DNA of 64,000 bases from Paraburkholderia graminis C4D1M (GCF_000172415.1 NZ_ABLD01000019.1:1-64000); one strand, 5' to 3'. Numbered from the stretch's first letter, positions 36,402 to 44,831 are shown. The notes: generated by a model from the sequence alone, not told the origin. Made by a program: numbers and translations.

Positions 36402-37334
36402 TCAGGCGAGCGCGGCCTCGATGCCCGGCATGGCGAAATGCGCGTTCGCCAGCGCGTCCTTCAATGCCGCGCGCTGCTCGTCGTTGAGCGCGACGAGCGG
36501 CGGCCTGACCACGCCCCAGCCTTCATCCTGCGAATAGATGCCGAGCGCCCCTTTTAACGCGGGGATCATCGGGAACTTCGCGAACACGGCACGGATCGCG
36601 TCGAGCGCCTGCTGCCGCGCGTCGGCATCGGCGGCTTGCCAGTCGCGGTACAGATCGACGATCGCGGCGGGATTCACATTGCCTGTCGCGGTGATGCAGC
36701 CGGCGCCGCCGCCGCGCATGGTCGCGAGCAGGAAGGTCTCGTTTCCGGCGAACACGTCGAAGCCCTGCGGCTGAAAGCGTTCGAGCATCGCCTGCGTGTG
36801 GTCCCAGTCGCCGCCGCTGTCCTTCACACCCGCGATGATGCGTGGATACGCCTTCAGCAAACGGTCGATCAGCGGCAGACCGAGCGCTACCTGGGACACC
36901 TGCGGAATGTGATAGACGTAGATACGCAATGCGTCCGAGCCGACCCGTTCGATGATCTCGGCATAGCTGCGAAAAATGCCGTCGTCGCTGACGCCCTTGT
37001 AGTAGAACGGCGGCAGCATCAGCACGTGGCGGCAGCCCGATGCGATCGCGTGCCGGGTTAGTTCGACCGAATCGGTCAATGCCGAGCAGCCCGTGCCCGG
37101 CATCATGCGTTCGACCGGCAGGCCCGCCGACACCAGCGTGTCGAGCAGGCGTTTTTTTTCGTCGACCGACAGCGAGTTCGCCTCGGAATTCGTACCGAAG
37201 ACGGCCAATCCCACGTCCTGTTCGATGAGCCAGCGGCAGTGGCGCAAGAAGCGGTCGTGATCGGGCTGCAGATCGTTGCTGAACGGCGTGACGACGGGCG
37301 AATAGACGCCGCGTGGCCGGCTGGCTGGATTCAT
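36402..37334 (-). CDS. Dihydrodipicolinate synthase family lyase/aldolase
   Basis: This 310-residue TIM barrel has the Schiff-base lysine K171 (GVKDSGG), the catalytic tyrosine Y141 (YVYHIPQ) and the substrate loop GTNSEA in place of GTTGE. The family includes 5-dehydro-4-deoxyglucarate dehydratase and several 2-keto-3-deoxy acid aldolases. In this cluster it probably processes the keto-deoxy acid made by one of the dehydratases, toward 2-oxoglutarate semialdehyde or pyruvate. It follows the 2-hydroxyacid dehydrogenase by 32 bp in the same transcript; GGAGG precedes the ATG. Confidence 0.82.
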   Translation of the reverse strand: MNPASRPRGVYSPVVTPFSNDLQPDHDRFLRHCRWLIEQDVGLAVFGTNSEANSLSVDEKKRLLDTLVSAGLPVERMMPGTGCSALTDSVELTRHAIASGCRHVLMLPPFYYKGVSDDGIFRSYAEIIERVGSDALRIYVYHIPQVSQVALGLPLIDRLLKAYPRIIAGVKDSGGDWDHTQAMLERFQPQGFDVFAGNETFLLATMRGGGAGCITATGNVNPAAIVDLYRDWQAADADARQQALDAIRAVFAKFPMIPALKGALGIYSQDEGWGVVRPPLVALNDEQRAALKDALANAHFAMPGIEAALA

Positions 37335-37366
37335 GGGTTGATCCTCCTGAACGGATGGGCGCGGTG

Positions 37367-38365
37367 TCAGACCGCGCGGTGTTGAGACTGAGGGCGCGAT
37401 TCGAGCGCTTCGGGGTTGACACAGGTCGCAGTGTGGCGGCCCTGGAGTGCGTCGAGCAGATTCAGCGCGGCACGGTGAGCCATCGCTTCGCGGGTCTGCC
37501 GGGTGGCTGAACCGATGTGCGGCACGAACGTCACGTTCGGCAGCGCGAAAAGCGGTGAATCGGCGGGAAGCGGCTCGCGTTCGAACACGTCGAGGCCTGC
37601 GCCGAGAAGGCGGCCTTCACGCAGCGCATCGGTCAGCGCGGTTTCGTCGAGCACCTGGCCGCGCGCGCAGTTGATCAGGATCGCGCTGGGCTTCATCAGG
37701 CGCAGTTCGGCTGCGCCGATCAGTTTCACGGTCGCGGCGGACAGCGGCACGAGCACACACACGAAGTCGGCCTCGCCAAGCAGCTCCGGCAGCGGGCACC
37801 ACTGCGCGCCGTACGCCTGTTCCGCGGCGGGATGGCGCGAGCGGTTCGAATACAGCACGTTCATGCCGAAGCCGAGAGCCGCGCGACGGGCCACCGCGGC
37901 GCCGATACGACCCAGGCCGACAATGCCAAGTGTTTTGTGATGCACGTCGACGCCGAACTGCGCCGGCCCCGACGACGCGCGCCATTCGCCGCGCCGTGTC
38001 CATGCATCCAGCTCCGCGACGCGGCGTGCGGCGGCGAGCATCAACGCCAATACGAGGTCCGCTGTGGTTTCGGTCACTTCGTCTGGGGTGTTGCACAGCA
38101 CGATGCCGCGGCGCGTGAGTTCGGCGACATCGAAATCGTCGTAGCCGGCGGAGACGGTCGAGACGGCCTCGAGCACCGGCGCGCCGTCGAGCAGTTCAGC
38201 GCCCAGCTTGAGCTTGTTGCCGATCGCGCCGTGGGCGCCAGCCAGCGCCTCGCAGAAGGCGGCACGGTCGGCGTCGGCGTCCACGAATGTGACGTCGAAC
38301 TGGGCTTCGAGAATCCGCACAGCGGCGGCGGGCAACTTTCGGTACGCAACGATGCGTTTCCTCAT
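37367..38365 (-). CDS. D-isomer specific 2-hydroxyacid dehydrogenase (GhrB/gluconate reductase-like)
   Basis: This 332-residue NAD(P)-dependent enzyme has the Rossmann motif GIVGLGRIGAAVARR and the catalytic residues in INCARGQVLDE (Arg), DVFEREP (Glu) and FVPHIGSAT (His). It resembles glyoxylate/hydroxypyruvate and 2-ketogluconate reductases. It heads a minus-strand unit with the DHDPS-family gene and is divergent from the IlvD/Edd gene with one operator between them. It may reduce a keto acid or glyoxylate-type product of the pathway. Confidence 0.83.
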   Translation of the reverse strand: MRKRIVAYRKLPAAAVRILEAQFDVTFVDADADRAAFCEALAGAHGAIGNKLKLGAELLDGAPVLEAVSTVSAGYDDFDVAELTRRGIVLCNTPDEVTETTADLVLALMLAAARRVAELDAWTRRGEWRASSGPAQFGVDVHHKTLGIVGLGRIGAAVARRAALGFGMNVLYSNRSRHPAAEQAYGAQWCPLPELLGEADFVCVLVPLSAATVKLIGAAELRLMKPSAILINCARGQVLDETALTDALREGRLLGAGLDVFEREPLPADSPLFALPNVTFVPHIGSATRQTREAMAHRAALNLLDALQGRHTATCVNPEALESRPQSQHRAV

Positions 38366-38418
38366 CAGGACATCCTTGAGAACGGAAGGGCGATGGTTCG
38401 GCGCACTCGTTGAAATTT

Positions 38419-38432
38419 TAGAAAGCGCTTAC
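38419..38432. promoter_or_regulatory. LacI-type operator, site 3
   Basis: TAGAAAGCGCTTAC lies in the 136-bp gap between the divergent 2-hydroxyacid dehydrogenase and IlvD/Edd genes. It is identical on the opposite strand to site 1 and nearly identical to site 2, 8 kb away. Confidence 0.75.
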
Positions 38433-38501
38433 TTGCGGCTCACTATAAGTCCCGATAGAATCATCGTCAATATTATTGATAATTTGATCGAGGACGACGG
38501 C

Positions 38502-40241
38502 ATGGGTGAGAACAGCAAATCCAGCGGCTTGCGCAAGGGGCTGACCAACTACGGCGACGAAGGCTTTTCGCTGTTCCTGCGTAAGGCGTTCATCAAGGGC
38601 GCCGGCTATACGGACGACGCGCTGTCGCGCCCGATCGTCGCCATCGCCAACACGGGGAGCGCGTACAACCCGTGCCATGGCAACGCGCCGCAACTGGTGG
38701 AGGCGATCAAGCGCGGCGTGATGCTGGCGGGCGGCCTTCCCGTCGAATTTCCGACAATCTCGATCGCCGAGAGCTTTTCGCATCCGACCAGCATGTATCT
38801 GCGCAATCTGATGTCGATGGATACGGAGGAGATGATCCGCGCGCAGCCAATGGATGCGGTCGTGCTGATCGGCGGCTGCGACAAGACGGTGCCCGCGCAA
38901 CTGATGGGCGCGGCGGCGGCCAACGTGCCGGCAATCCAGCTCGTGACGGGCGCCATGCTGACCGGTTCGCATCGTGGCGAGCGCGTGGGCGCGTGCACGG
39001 ACTGCCGCCGTTTCTGGGCCAGCTTTCGCGGCGACCAGATCGACGCAGCCGAGATCGATGCGGTGAACAACCAGTTGGTGGCGACCGTCGGCACCTGCTC
39101 GGTGATGGGCACTGCGAGCACGATGGCCTGCATTGCGGAGGCGCTGGGCATCATGCTGCCGGGCGGCGCGTCGCCGCCTGCCGTGAGCGCTGACCGGATC
39201 CGCATTGCCGAGCGCACCGGCGCGCAGGCAGTGGCGATGATCGGCGCGAACCTGACGCCCGCCAGAATCCTGACGCCGAAGGCAATTGAAAACGCGCTGC
39301 GCGTGCTGCTGGCGATCGGTGGCTCGACGAACGGCATCATCCATCTGACCGCGATCGCGGGCCGGCTCGGCATCAAGATCGATCTCGCCGCACTCGACCG
39401 CTTTGCGCGCGAGACGCCGGTGCTGGTGGACCTGAAGCCGTCAGGCCAGCATTACATGGAGGATCTGCATCGCGCGGGCGGCCTCAACACGGTGATGCGC
39501 GAAATGAAGGCGCTGTTGCATCTGGACGCGCTGACGGTGACCGGCCGCACCCTTGGCGAGGAACTCGACGCGGCGCCGCCGGGCTTTGCGCAAGACGTCG
39601 TGCGGCCGTGCAGCAAGCCGATTTTTCCGCAGGGCGGCATCGCCGTGCTGCAGGGCAACCTCGCGCCCGGCGGCGCCATCATCAAGCAGTCGGCCGCCAA
39701 TCCCTCGTTGATGGAGCACGAAGGGCGCGCGGTCGTGTTCGAGAATGCCGAGGATCTCGCGCGCCGCATAGACGATCCGGACCTCGACGTCGAAGCGCAC
39801 GACGTGCTCGTGCTCAAGCAGATCGGGCCGGTCGGCGCGCCGGGCATGCCCGAGGCGGGCTATATCCCGATTCCGCGCAAGCTCGGTAGGTTCGGCGTGA
39901 AAGACATGGTGCGCATCTCCGACGGCCGCATGAGCGGCACGGCGTCGGGCACGGTCGTGTTGCACGTCACGCCCGAGGCGGCGATAGGCGGACCGCTTGC
40001 CATCGTTCGCACGGGCGACCGAATCCGTTTGAGTGTGGCGAAACGATCCATCGAATTGCTGGTCAACGGTGAAGAGATCGCGGCGCGGCTCGCCGCGCTA
40101 CCGCCGCGCGAAGTCGATCCCGAGGAGCGCGGCTATCGCAAGCTCTTCCTGACGACCATCACGCAGGCCGACGAAGGCTGTGACTTCGACTTCCTCAAAG
40201 CGGTCAGGACCGTCGCCACGGTGCCGGGGGACGGGACTTGA
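38502..40241 (+). CDS. IlvD/Edd family dehydratase (sugar-acid type)
   Basis: This 579-residue dehydratase keeps the three iron-sulfur cysteines of the family: C58 (NPCHGNAPQ), C126 (GGCDKTVPAQ) and C199 (GTCSVMGTAS). The C-terminal RISDGRMSGTASGTVVLHV is typical of L-arabonate, D-xylonate and related sugar-acid dehydratases rather than of dihydroxyacid dehydratase for branched-chain amino acids. The start ATG follows GAGG; the longer open frame overlaps the divergent gene and is rejected. It is a third dehydratase type in this cluster. Confidence 0.85.
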   Translation: MGENSKSSGLRKGLTNYGDEGFSLFLRKAFIKGAGYTDDALSRPIVAIANTGSAYNPCHGNAPQLVEAIKRGVMLAGGLPVEFPTISIAESFSHPTSMYLRNLMSMDTEEMIRAQPMDAVVLIGGCDKTVPAQLMGAAAANVPAIQLVTGAMLTGSHRGERVGACTDCRRFWASFRGDQIDAAEIDAVNNQLVATVGTCSVMGTASTMACIAEALGIMLPGGASPPAVSADRIRIAERTGAQAVAMIGANLTPARILTPKAIENALRVLLAIGGSTNGIIHLTAIAGRLGIKIDLAALDRFARETPVLVDLKPSGQHYMEDLHRAGGLNTVMREMKALLHLDALTVTGRTLGEELDAAPPGFAQDVVRPCSKPIFPQGGIAVLQGNLAPGGAIIKQSAANPSLMEHEGRAVVFENAEDLARRIDDPDLDVEAHDVLVLKQIGPVGAPGMPEAGYIPIPRKLGRFGVKDMVRISDGRMSGTASGTVVLHVTPEAAIGGPLAIVRTGDRIRLSVAKRSIELLVNGEEIAARLAALPPREVDPEERGYRKLFLTTITQADEGCDFDFLKAVRTVATVPGDGT

Positions 40242-40311
40242 AACCAGCGCCGCGTGGTGCGTGTTTTGCGCTACGATCTGCCGTTTTGGCCACTGACTGG
40301 ACGTCTCCGGT

Positions 40312-41065
40312 ATGAGCAACGCTGTTACGATGAAACTCGCGAAGGCGAGCGGCGCCGCGATTCGCGACCGCAACACCGACGAAACGATGCGCCGGGTCGC
40401 GGATCATCTCGAAGAGCAGATCGTGCTCGGCGTGCTGCATCCGCGCGAGCGGCTTGTCGAAGACGATCTGTGCGAGCGCTTCGGCCTGAAGCGGCACGTC
40501 GCACGCCAGATGCTGGGCGAGCTGGAGCGGCGCGGTCTCGTCGAGCGGCGCCGCCATGTGGGCGCACTGGTGAAGTCGTTCAGCGCGCGTGAAGTGACGG
40601 AACTGTATGCGTTGCGCGAACTGCTCGAGAGCGACGCGGCAGGCCGGATCCTGTTTCCCGTCGAAGCCCCGAAACTCGCCGAACTTGAAGCGATCCAGGC
40701 AAGGCACGATGTCGCGGCGATCGCGGGCGATCTGCGCGCCGTGTTCCCGCGTGAACATGGCGTTTCACCGGGCTTTCTTTGCGTTGTCGGGCAACCAGGT
40801 GCTGGTGGACGCGATTCACGAATACGAACGGCGCACACACGCGATCCGTTCCGTGTCGATCGTGTTCCCGCAGTACCTTCAAAAAGCGCGTGCCGAGCAT
40901 CATCAGATGATCGACGCGTTGCTGCGCAGCGATCGAGAACATCTGATCCAGTTATGCCGCGAACATCTCGTGCCGTCGCGCGATGCGTATCTCGACGCGC
41001 ATCACCAGCGCTCGCTGGCGGCTGCGGCATACGGGTCAACGGCTTCGAATGGAGACATCGAATGA
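40312..41065 (+). pseudogene. GntR-family regulator (FCD type), frameshifted
   Basis: The N-terminal half is a normal winged helix (ADHLEEQIVLGVLHPRERLV, FGLKRHVARQMLGELERRGL). The frame is lost near 40746-40748, where TTCCCG seems to hold one extra C, and continues in another frame as NMAFHRAFFALSGNQVLVDA with the FCD metal-site helices to a stop at 41063-41065. Repaired, it is about 250 residues. As read, the first frame runs on into udh and would give a chimera. The stop overlaps the udh start by ATGA, so the genes were co-translated. Possibly a sequence error. Confidence 0.83.
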
Positions 41066-41868
41066 AACGGGTATTGATCACCGGCGCAGCCGGCCATATC
41101 GGCAGGGCGTTGCGTGCGGGTCTGCGCGGGCAGTATCAGTTGCGCCTCGCCGACATCGTGCCGCAGGCTCCCGCGGGCGAAGGCGAGGAAGTCCTCAGTG
41201 CCGACATCACGCGGCTCGCGGAGTTGCTGCCGGTCATGCAGGGCGTGGATGTCGTGGTGCATCTCGCCGGCGTTCCCGACGAGGATCGCTGGGAAAAGGT
41301 CCGCGACCTGAATATCGAAGGCTGCTACAACGTGTTCGAGGCTGCACGGCAAGCCGGCGTGAAGCGTGTCGTCTTCGCCAGTTCGAATCACGCGGTGGGA
41401 TTTCACCGGCGCGACCGGATGATCGACGATACGGTCGCGCCGCGTCCGGATAGCCGTTACGGCGTCTCGAAGGTATTCGGCGAAGCGCTTGGGCGAATGT
41501 ATGCCGACAAACACGGCTTGTCGGTGGCGTGCATGCGGATCGGCTCGTTCCGTCCGGACGATACGCCGACCGAGCCGCGCCATCTGTTCACCTGGATCAG
41601 TCACCGCGACACGGTGCAACTGACGAAGCGCTGCATCGACTATCCCGACTACCACTTCCTGATCGTATACGGCGTGTCCGGCAATGCGCGTAACCGGTGG
41701 GACAACGCCAACCTTCGCCGGCTCGGCTACGCGCCGCAGGATGACGCGGAACTGCACGCCGCGCGGATCGCGTCGTCCGGCAAAGAAGAGGATCCGCGAG
41801 AAGCGCTTTTTCACGGCGGCTTCGGTTGCCTGGTGGAATTCGACGGCGATCCGCAACTGATCGACTAG
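41062..41868 (+). CDS. udh: Uronate dehydrogenase
   Basis: This 268-residue short-chain, extended-type dehydrogenase oxidises D-galacturonate or D-glucuronate to the aldarolactone with NAD+. It has the Rossmann start LITGAAGHIGRAL, the FASSNHAVGFHRRDR segment characteristic of uronate dehydrogenases, the catalytic YGVSK (Y133, K137) and MRIGSFRPD. The ATG overlaps the GntR stop. Its lactone product fits the two lactonase candidates of the cluster, and the aldarate would feed the dehydratases. This is the strongest substrate clue of the whole region. Confidence 0.87.
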   Translation: MKRVLITGAAGHIGRALRAGLRGQYQLRLADIVPQAPAGEGEEVLSADITRLAELLPVMQGVDVVVHLAGVPDEDRWEKVRDLNIEGCYNVFEAARQAGVKRVVFASSNHAVGFHRRDRMIDDTVAPRPDSRYGVSKVFGEALGRMYADKHGLSVACMRIGSFRPDDTPTEPRHLFTWISHRDTVQLTKRCIDYPDYHFLIVYGVSGNARNRWDNANLRRLGYAPQDDAELHAARIASSGKEEDPREALFHGGFGCLVEFDGDPQLID

Positions 41869-41975
41869 CCGGAGTCCACCGTCCGGCCGTGTTCGCCATA
41901 GTCTTTTGCGCCGAGTTATAGTACGCAGCAGATGAGGGGTGCAATCGTGCGCCTCGCGAACGGGCAGGGTGCAAG

Positions 41976-43022
41976 TTGACCACAGAGACAAGGAAGAGGG
42001 CGCCGCGCCGCAAGTCGAACGCGGTGTCCGTGATGGATGTCGCGCGCGCGGCCGGCGTTTCGACCGCGACGGTCTCGCGCGTGTTGAACGGCAACGCAAC
42101 GGTCGCCGTCGAACTCCAGAACCGGGTGCGCGAGATCGCGCAAAAACTCGGCTATACGCCGCACGCGGCGGCGCGTGCACTTGCCTCGCAACGCTCGAAG
42201 ACGATTGGCGCGGTGATACCGTCGCTTGAAAACCAGAACTTCGCGCTCGGCGTTTTCGCGTTGCAAAAACGCATTGGTGAGGCGGGCTACACGCTGCTGC
42301 TGGGATGTTCATACTACGACCAGCAGGATGAACTTAAGCAGGTGCGCGCGTTGATCGCCGACGGTATCGCGGGGCTGATGCTCGTCGGCCGCAATCATTC
42401 GCCGGCGCTCTATGAGCTGATCGAAAAGGAACAGATTCCACTCGTTAACGGGTGGACCGTCGATCACGATCATCCGTATGTCGGCTTCGACAATGTGGCG
42501 GTCGGCCGGCGCATCGCCGAGTATCTGCTCGATCTCGGGCACGTCCGCTTCGGCATGATCACGCAGATGACACAGCACAGCGATCGTGCCGCCGACCGAA
42601 TTGTCGGCGTGCGCGCCGCGCTGCAGTCGCGCGGGCTGCAACTGCGGCATGAGCATGTGATCGAGATGCCGCACAGGATCATCGAAGGGACGGTGGCGAT
42701 GAAGGTACTCATGCAGGGTCCGGAGCGGCCGACGGCCGTCATCTGCGGCACCGATCTGCTTGCAATCGGCGCGCTCGCCGAAGCACACGAGGCTGGTATC
42801 GATGTCCCGGGCGAACTGTCGATCGCGGGCATCAACGATATCGAATTTTCCAGCTTCACAACGCCGCCTCTGACAACCATGCGACTCGCGGCTGACGAGA
42901 TCGGCGCGCGCAGCGCCGATTATCTGCTCGCCCGGATAGAAGGTCGGCCGGTCAGCGCGCAGAACATCGTACCCACCGATCTGATCGTGCGCGGCACGAC
43001 GGCGCGCCCACGCAAGAGCTAG
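41976..43022 (+). CDS. LacI-family transcriptional regulator of the sugar-acid cluster
   Basis: This 348-residue repressor has the LacI helix-turn-helix VMDVARAAGVSTATVSRVLN followed by a hinge (HAAARALASQRSKTIG) and a periplasmic-binding-protein-like effector domain. The best start is a TTG at 41976 after AGGG; no ATG is in frame nearby, and the first 18 residues are basic. It lies 107 bp after udh. The palindromes at 30478, 30573 and 38419 have the A-rich arms and central CG step usual for LacI targets, so they are its probable operators, with a uronate or aldarate as inducer. Confidence 0.87.
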   Translation: MTTETRKRAPRRKSNAVSVMDVARAAGVSTATVSRVLNGNATVAVELQNRVREIAQKLGYTPHAAARALASQRSKTIGAVIPSLENQNFALGVFALQKRIGEAGYTLLLGCSYYDQQDELKQVRALIADGIAGLMLVGRNHSPALYELIEKEQIPLVNGWTVDHDHPYVGFDNVAVGRRIAEYLLDLGHVRFGMITQMTQHSDRAADRIVGVRAALQSRGLQLRHEHVIEMPHRIIEGTVAMKVLMQGPERPTAVICGTDLLAIGALAEAHEAGIDVPGELSIAGINDIEFSSFTTPPLTTMRLAADEIGARSADYLLARIEGRPVSAQNIVPTDLIVRGTTARPRKS

Positions 43023-43443
43023 CTTTCGCCTTCCCCTGCCGCTATCCGGTGTTGGTGTTCACAAATGCCGCTAGCCATGTTCACAGGAATGCTAGCGGCC
43101 AAAACGCCGGATGGCTTGCTGCGTAAGGCGGTGCGTGCGGTCAGCGCCATTCGACGCCTGTAGCGACGGTACAACGATCATAATGATCCTTGCTCAGTAA
43201 CACTGCTAGCGCGGCATCGGTGGTGGATATTAAGTCTCACGGTCGACGCGATCCGAAAGGCACTTTTCATGGGTGGAGTTCAGTATGGTTACCGCCCGCA
43301 TGCTGTCAGGAAGCGCTTTCGCGGTTTCTAACTTGGTTTAAGGAGCTGTAACTTTAGCTCTTGTGCAAGGAGCTATTTTGATTGGCACGTAGGGTAGTGT
43401 TTGGCCGCGGCCAGTTTCCGCGAGACGTTTCCTGTTCGAAAAG
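43023..43443. other. Scar region after LacI gene
   Basis: No gene is seen in these 421 bp. The segment contains a copy of the iterated motif (GTTGGTGTTCACAAATGC, 43051-43068) and a weaker one at 43272-43288, paired GCTAGC sites, and AAGCGCTTTC at 43311-43320, the core of the LacI-type operator, with no intact gene beside it. Confidence 0.5.
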
Positions 43444-43574
43444 CGGTGCTGTGGCCGCAACGTTTAGCGCGATGCTCGAAATGATTTATCAGCATATGCA
43501 AGGCACGCTAGCATAATTAATGGACATGCTAGCGGTGCTATGAACGCTGGCTAGCGCCAATTCTGAACTCCAAC
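43444..43574 (+). repeat. 131-bp direct repeat, copy 1
   Basis: This copy and the one at 43837-43967 share about 131 bp with only a few differences, for example the run from TTTAGCGCGATGCTCGAAAT to GGCTAGCGCCAA. The copies are 393 bp apart start to start, a multiple of three. In copy 1 the encoded peptide is interrupted by a TAA (GCATAATT instead of GCACAATT). Confidence 0.85.
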
Positions 43575-43936
43575 AACGGCGACTTTTACGACCGCTGGCC
43601 GGTGGCATCCGCAATCGCCGATACGATATTTTCAGTACCCGAGACCTGGTCGACCCGCGGTGGTGTGTTTGGACAATGGGGCGAGGGCAAGACCTCCGTC
43701 TTGCGCCTTTTGCAGCGCGATCTTATCGATCGCGGCGCAGTCACCGTGTGGTTTTTGGCGTGGAACGCCGACAACAACGATGCCGATTCTGGCCGCGGTG
43801 CACCCAGGCGCTCGTCAACGGATTTGCAGATGCGACCGGTGCTGTAGCTGCAAGGTTTAGCGCGATGCTCGAAATGATTTATCAGCATATGCAAGGCACG
43901 CTAGCACAATTAATGGACATGCTAGCGGTGCTATGA
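43557..43936 (+). pseudogene. Degenerate KAP-type P-loop NTPase
   Basis: A frame beginning right at the end of repeat copy 1 reads FYDRWPVASAIADTIF and then the Walker A FGQWGEGKTSVLRLL, followed by VWFLAWNADNND, as in KAP P-loop NTPases often tied to phage defence or membrane-linked systems. The frame shifts near 43790 and resumes as TQALVNGFADATGAVAARF through repeat copy 2, stopping at 43936. No start codon, no Walker B and no membrane insert are present. It is a broken fragment only. Confidence 0.6.
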
Positions 43937-43967
43937 ACGCTGGCTAGCGCCAACTCTGAACGCCAAC
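43837..43967 (+). repeat. 131-bp direct repeat, copy 2
   Basis: Second copy of the repeat at 43444-43574. Here the encoded stretch FSAMLEMIYQHMQGTLAQL is open and joins the upstream KAP-like frame, so this copy seems closer to the ancestral sequence. Confidence 0.85.
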
Positions 43968-43986
43968 ACCAATTCTGAACTTCAAC
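43950..43986 (-). repeat. Pair of 18-bp iterated motifs
   Basis: CCAACTCTGAACGCCAAC (43950-43967) and CCAATTCTGAACTTCAAC (43969-43986) lie in tandem one base apart. A third copy, CCAATTCTGAACTCCAAC, is at 43557-43574, and related inverted copies are at 43051 and 43272. Spaced copies next to a recombinase remnant suggest recombination sites or element ends. Confidence 0.7.
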
Positions 43987-43987
43987 A

Positions 43988-44098
43988 GTAACTGCCTCAC
44001 TGCGTAGATCGGTCAAGCGAATCTGCCACGGGGCATCGGGCATTACCTGCTCGGCGAAGAGAACCTTATCGTTGATCAGACGCCGGATCATGTAGTGT
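43988..44098 (-). pseudogene. C-terminal remnant of a DNA recombinase
   Basis: The minus strand reads MIRRLINDKVLFAEQVMPDA then PWQIRLTDLRSEAV, resembling the C-terminal helix-turn-helix region found in some serine recombinases and element-borne DNA-binding proteins (pattern I-R-x-L-I, EQVxPxAPWxI). Everything upstream is missing, replaced by the marR gene, whose last 33 bp overlap this remnant in another frame. Identification is from memory of the pattern and is uncertain. Confidence 0.45.
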
Positions 44099-44680
44099 GT
44101 CTTCGAGGCTCTCACCGCGCTCAGCGATCAACTTGCCAAGCTCTCGAGTCGACAGCACACGTCGCATAGGATTTGTTGATGCCGACTCGTCCTCAGCCAG
44201 ATTCTCGATGATCGTGAGGAGTACTTTGCGCGCGACCCTGATGTCGCGCTCGCTCAGTCCCGTCACGCTAATTTCGTTGACTTCCTCCGCGAGCGGCACG
44301 AGTTTGTCCTTCAACGCGCGACCTTCGGCGGTCAGATAGACGTGCGTGTTTTTTTTGTTCTCGGGACGCTGCTGCCGTTCCACCAGCCCGAGCTTTTCCA
44401 TTGCGGTGATGGCGGCGAAGGTGGTCGGCGCCATCACGCCTGCCTGCTCGCTCAGCTCCCGCTGCGTGAGGCCGTCTGTTTCCCACAGGATCCGCAGAAA
44501 CGTCCAGTGCCCGAAGGATACCGAATGTTCCGCGAGCCGCATCTGCAAGGCGCGAACCATCGAGCGCGTGGCGTCCTTGACCAGGTGCGCGAGGCGGTCG
44601 TTCGGGACGGATTCGTGCCAGTGGCGCAGCATTTCGGCGGCTTCGCGCGGCGCGCCCTCCGGAGTCTTCTTTCGTGTCAT
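44066..44680 (-). CDS. MarR-family regulator, probably of the phthalate operon
   Basis: This 204-residue protein has the MarR winged helix: FLRILWETDGLTQRELSEQA, GVMAPTTFAAITAMEKLGLV and the wing RPENKKNTHVYLTAEG. It is divergent from the MFS gene of the aromatic operon, with a 236-bp gap carrying a TTAGA-type palindrome. The C-terminus runs into the recombinase remnant, so the last dozen residues may not be original. Regulation of the downstream phthalate-type genes is inferred from position and shared motifs. Confidence 0.85.
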   Translation of the reverse strand: MTRKKTPEGAPREAAEMLRHWHESVPNDRLAHLVKDATRSMVRALQMRLAEHSVSFGHWTFLRILWETDGLTQRELSEQAGVMAPTTFAAITAMEKLGLVERQQRPENKKNTHVYLTAEGRALKDKLVPLAEEVNEISVTGLSERDIRVARKVLLTIIENLAEDESASTNPMRRVLSTRELGKLIAERGESLEDTLHDPASDQR

Positions 44681-44819
44681 GGCGGTGTCTTTTTCCGTAA
44701 CTCGGGTTCATTCGACATGATAGCGGCTGGCCCGCCACGCTGCCGCTTTGATAGGTGCGGCTGATACCTCAGTGCAAACCCGAGCTTGTTCCCTGACGCC
44801 TCCCTCCTTACCATAATGA

Positions 44820-44831
44820 TTAGAGATCGAA
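44820..44831. promoter_or_regulatory. Candidate MarR operator 1
   Basis: TTAGAGATCGAA, a near-palindrome with half site TTAGA, lies between marR and the MFS gene. The flanking AATGAT is also shared with the site at 46371. Confidence 0.6.

Noticed and set aside
40312..41868. A true GntR-uronate dehydrogenase fusion protein
   Set aside because: The second half of the GntR domain is intact in another frame with its own stop overlapping the udh start, so the fusion is an artefact of one extra C.
43444..43986. CRISPR-like repeat array
   Set aside because: Only two long repeats and a few 18-bp motifs with irregular spacing, no uniform spacers and no cas genes.
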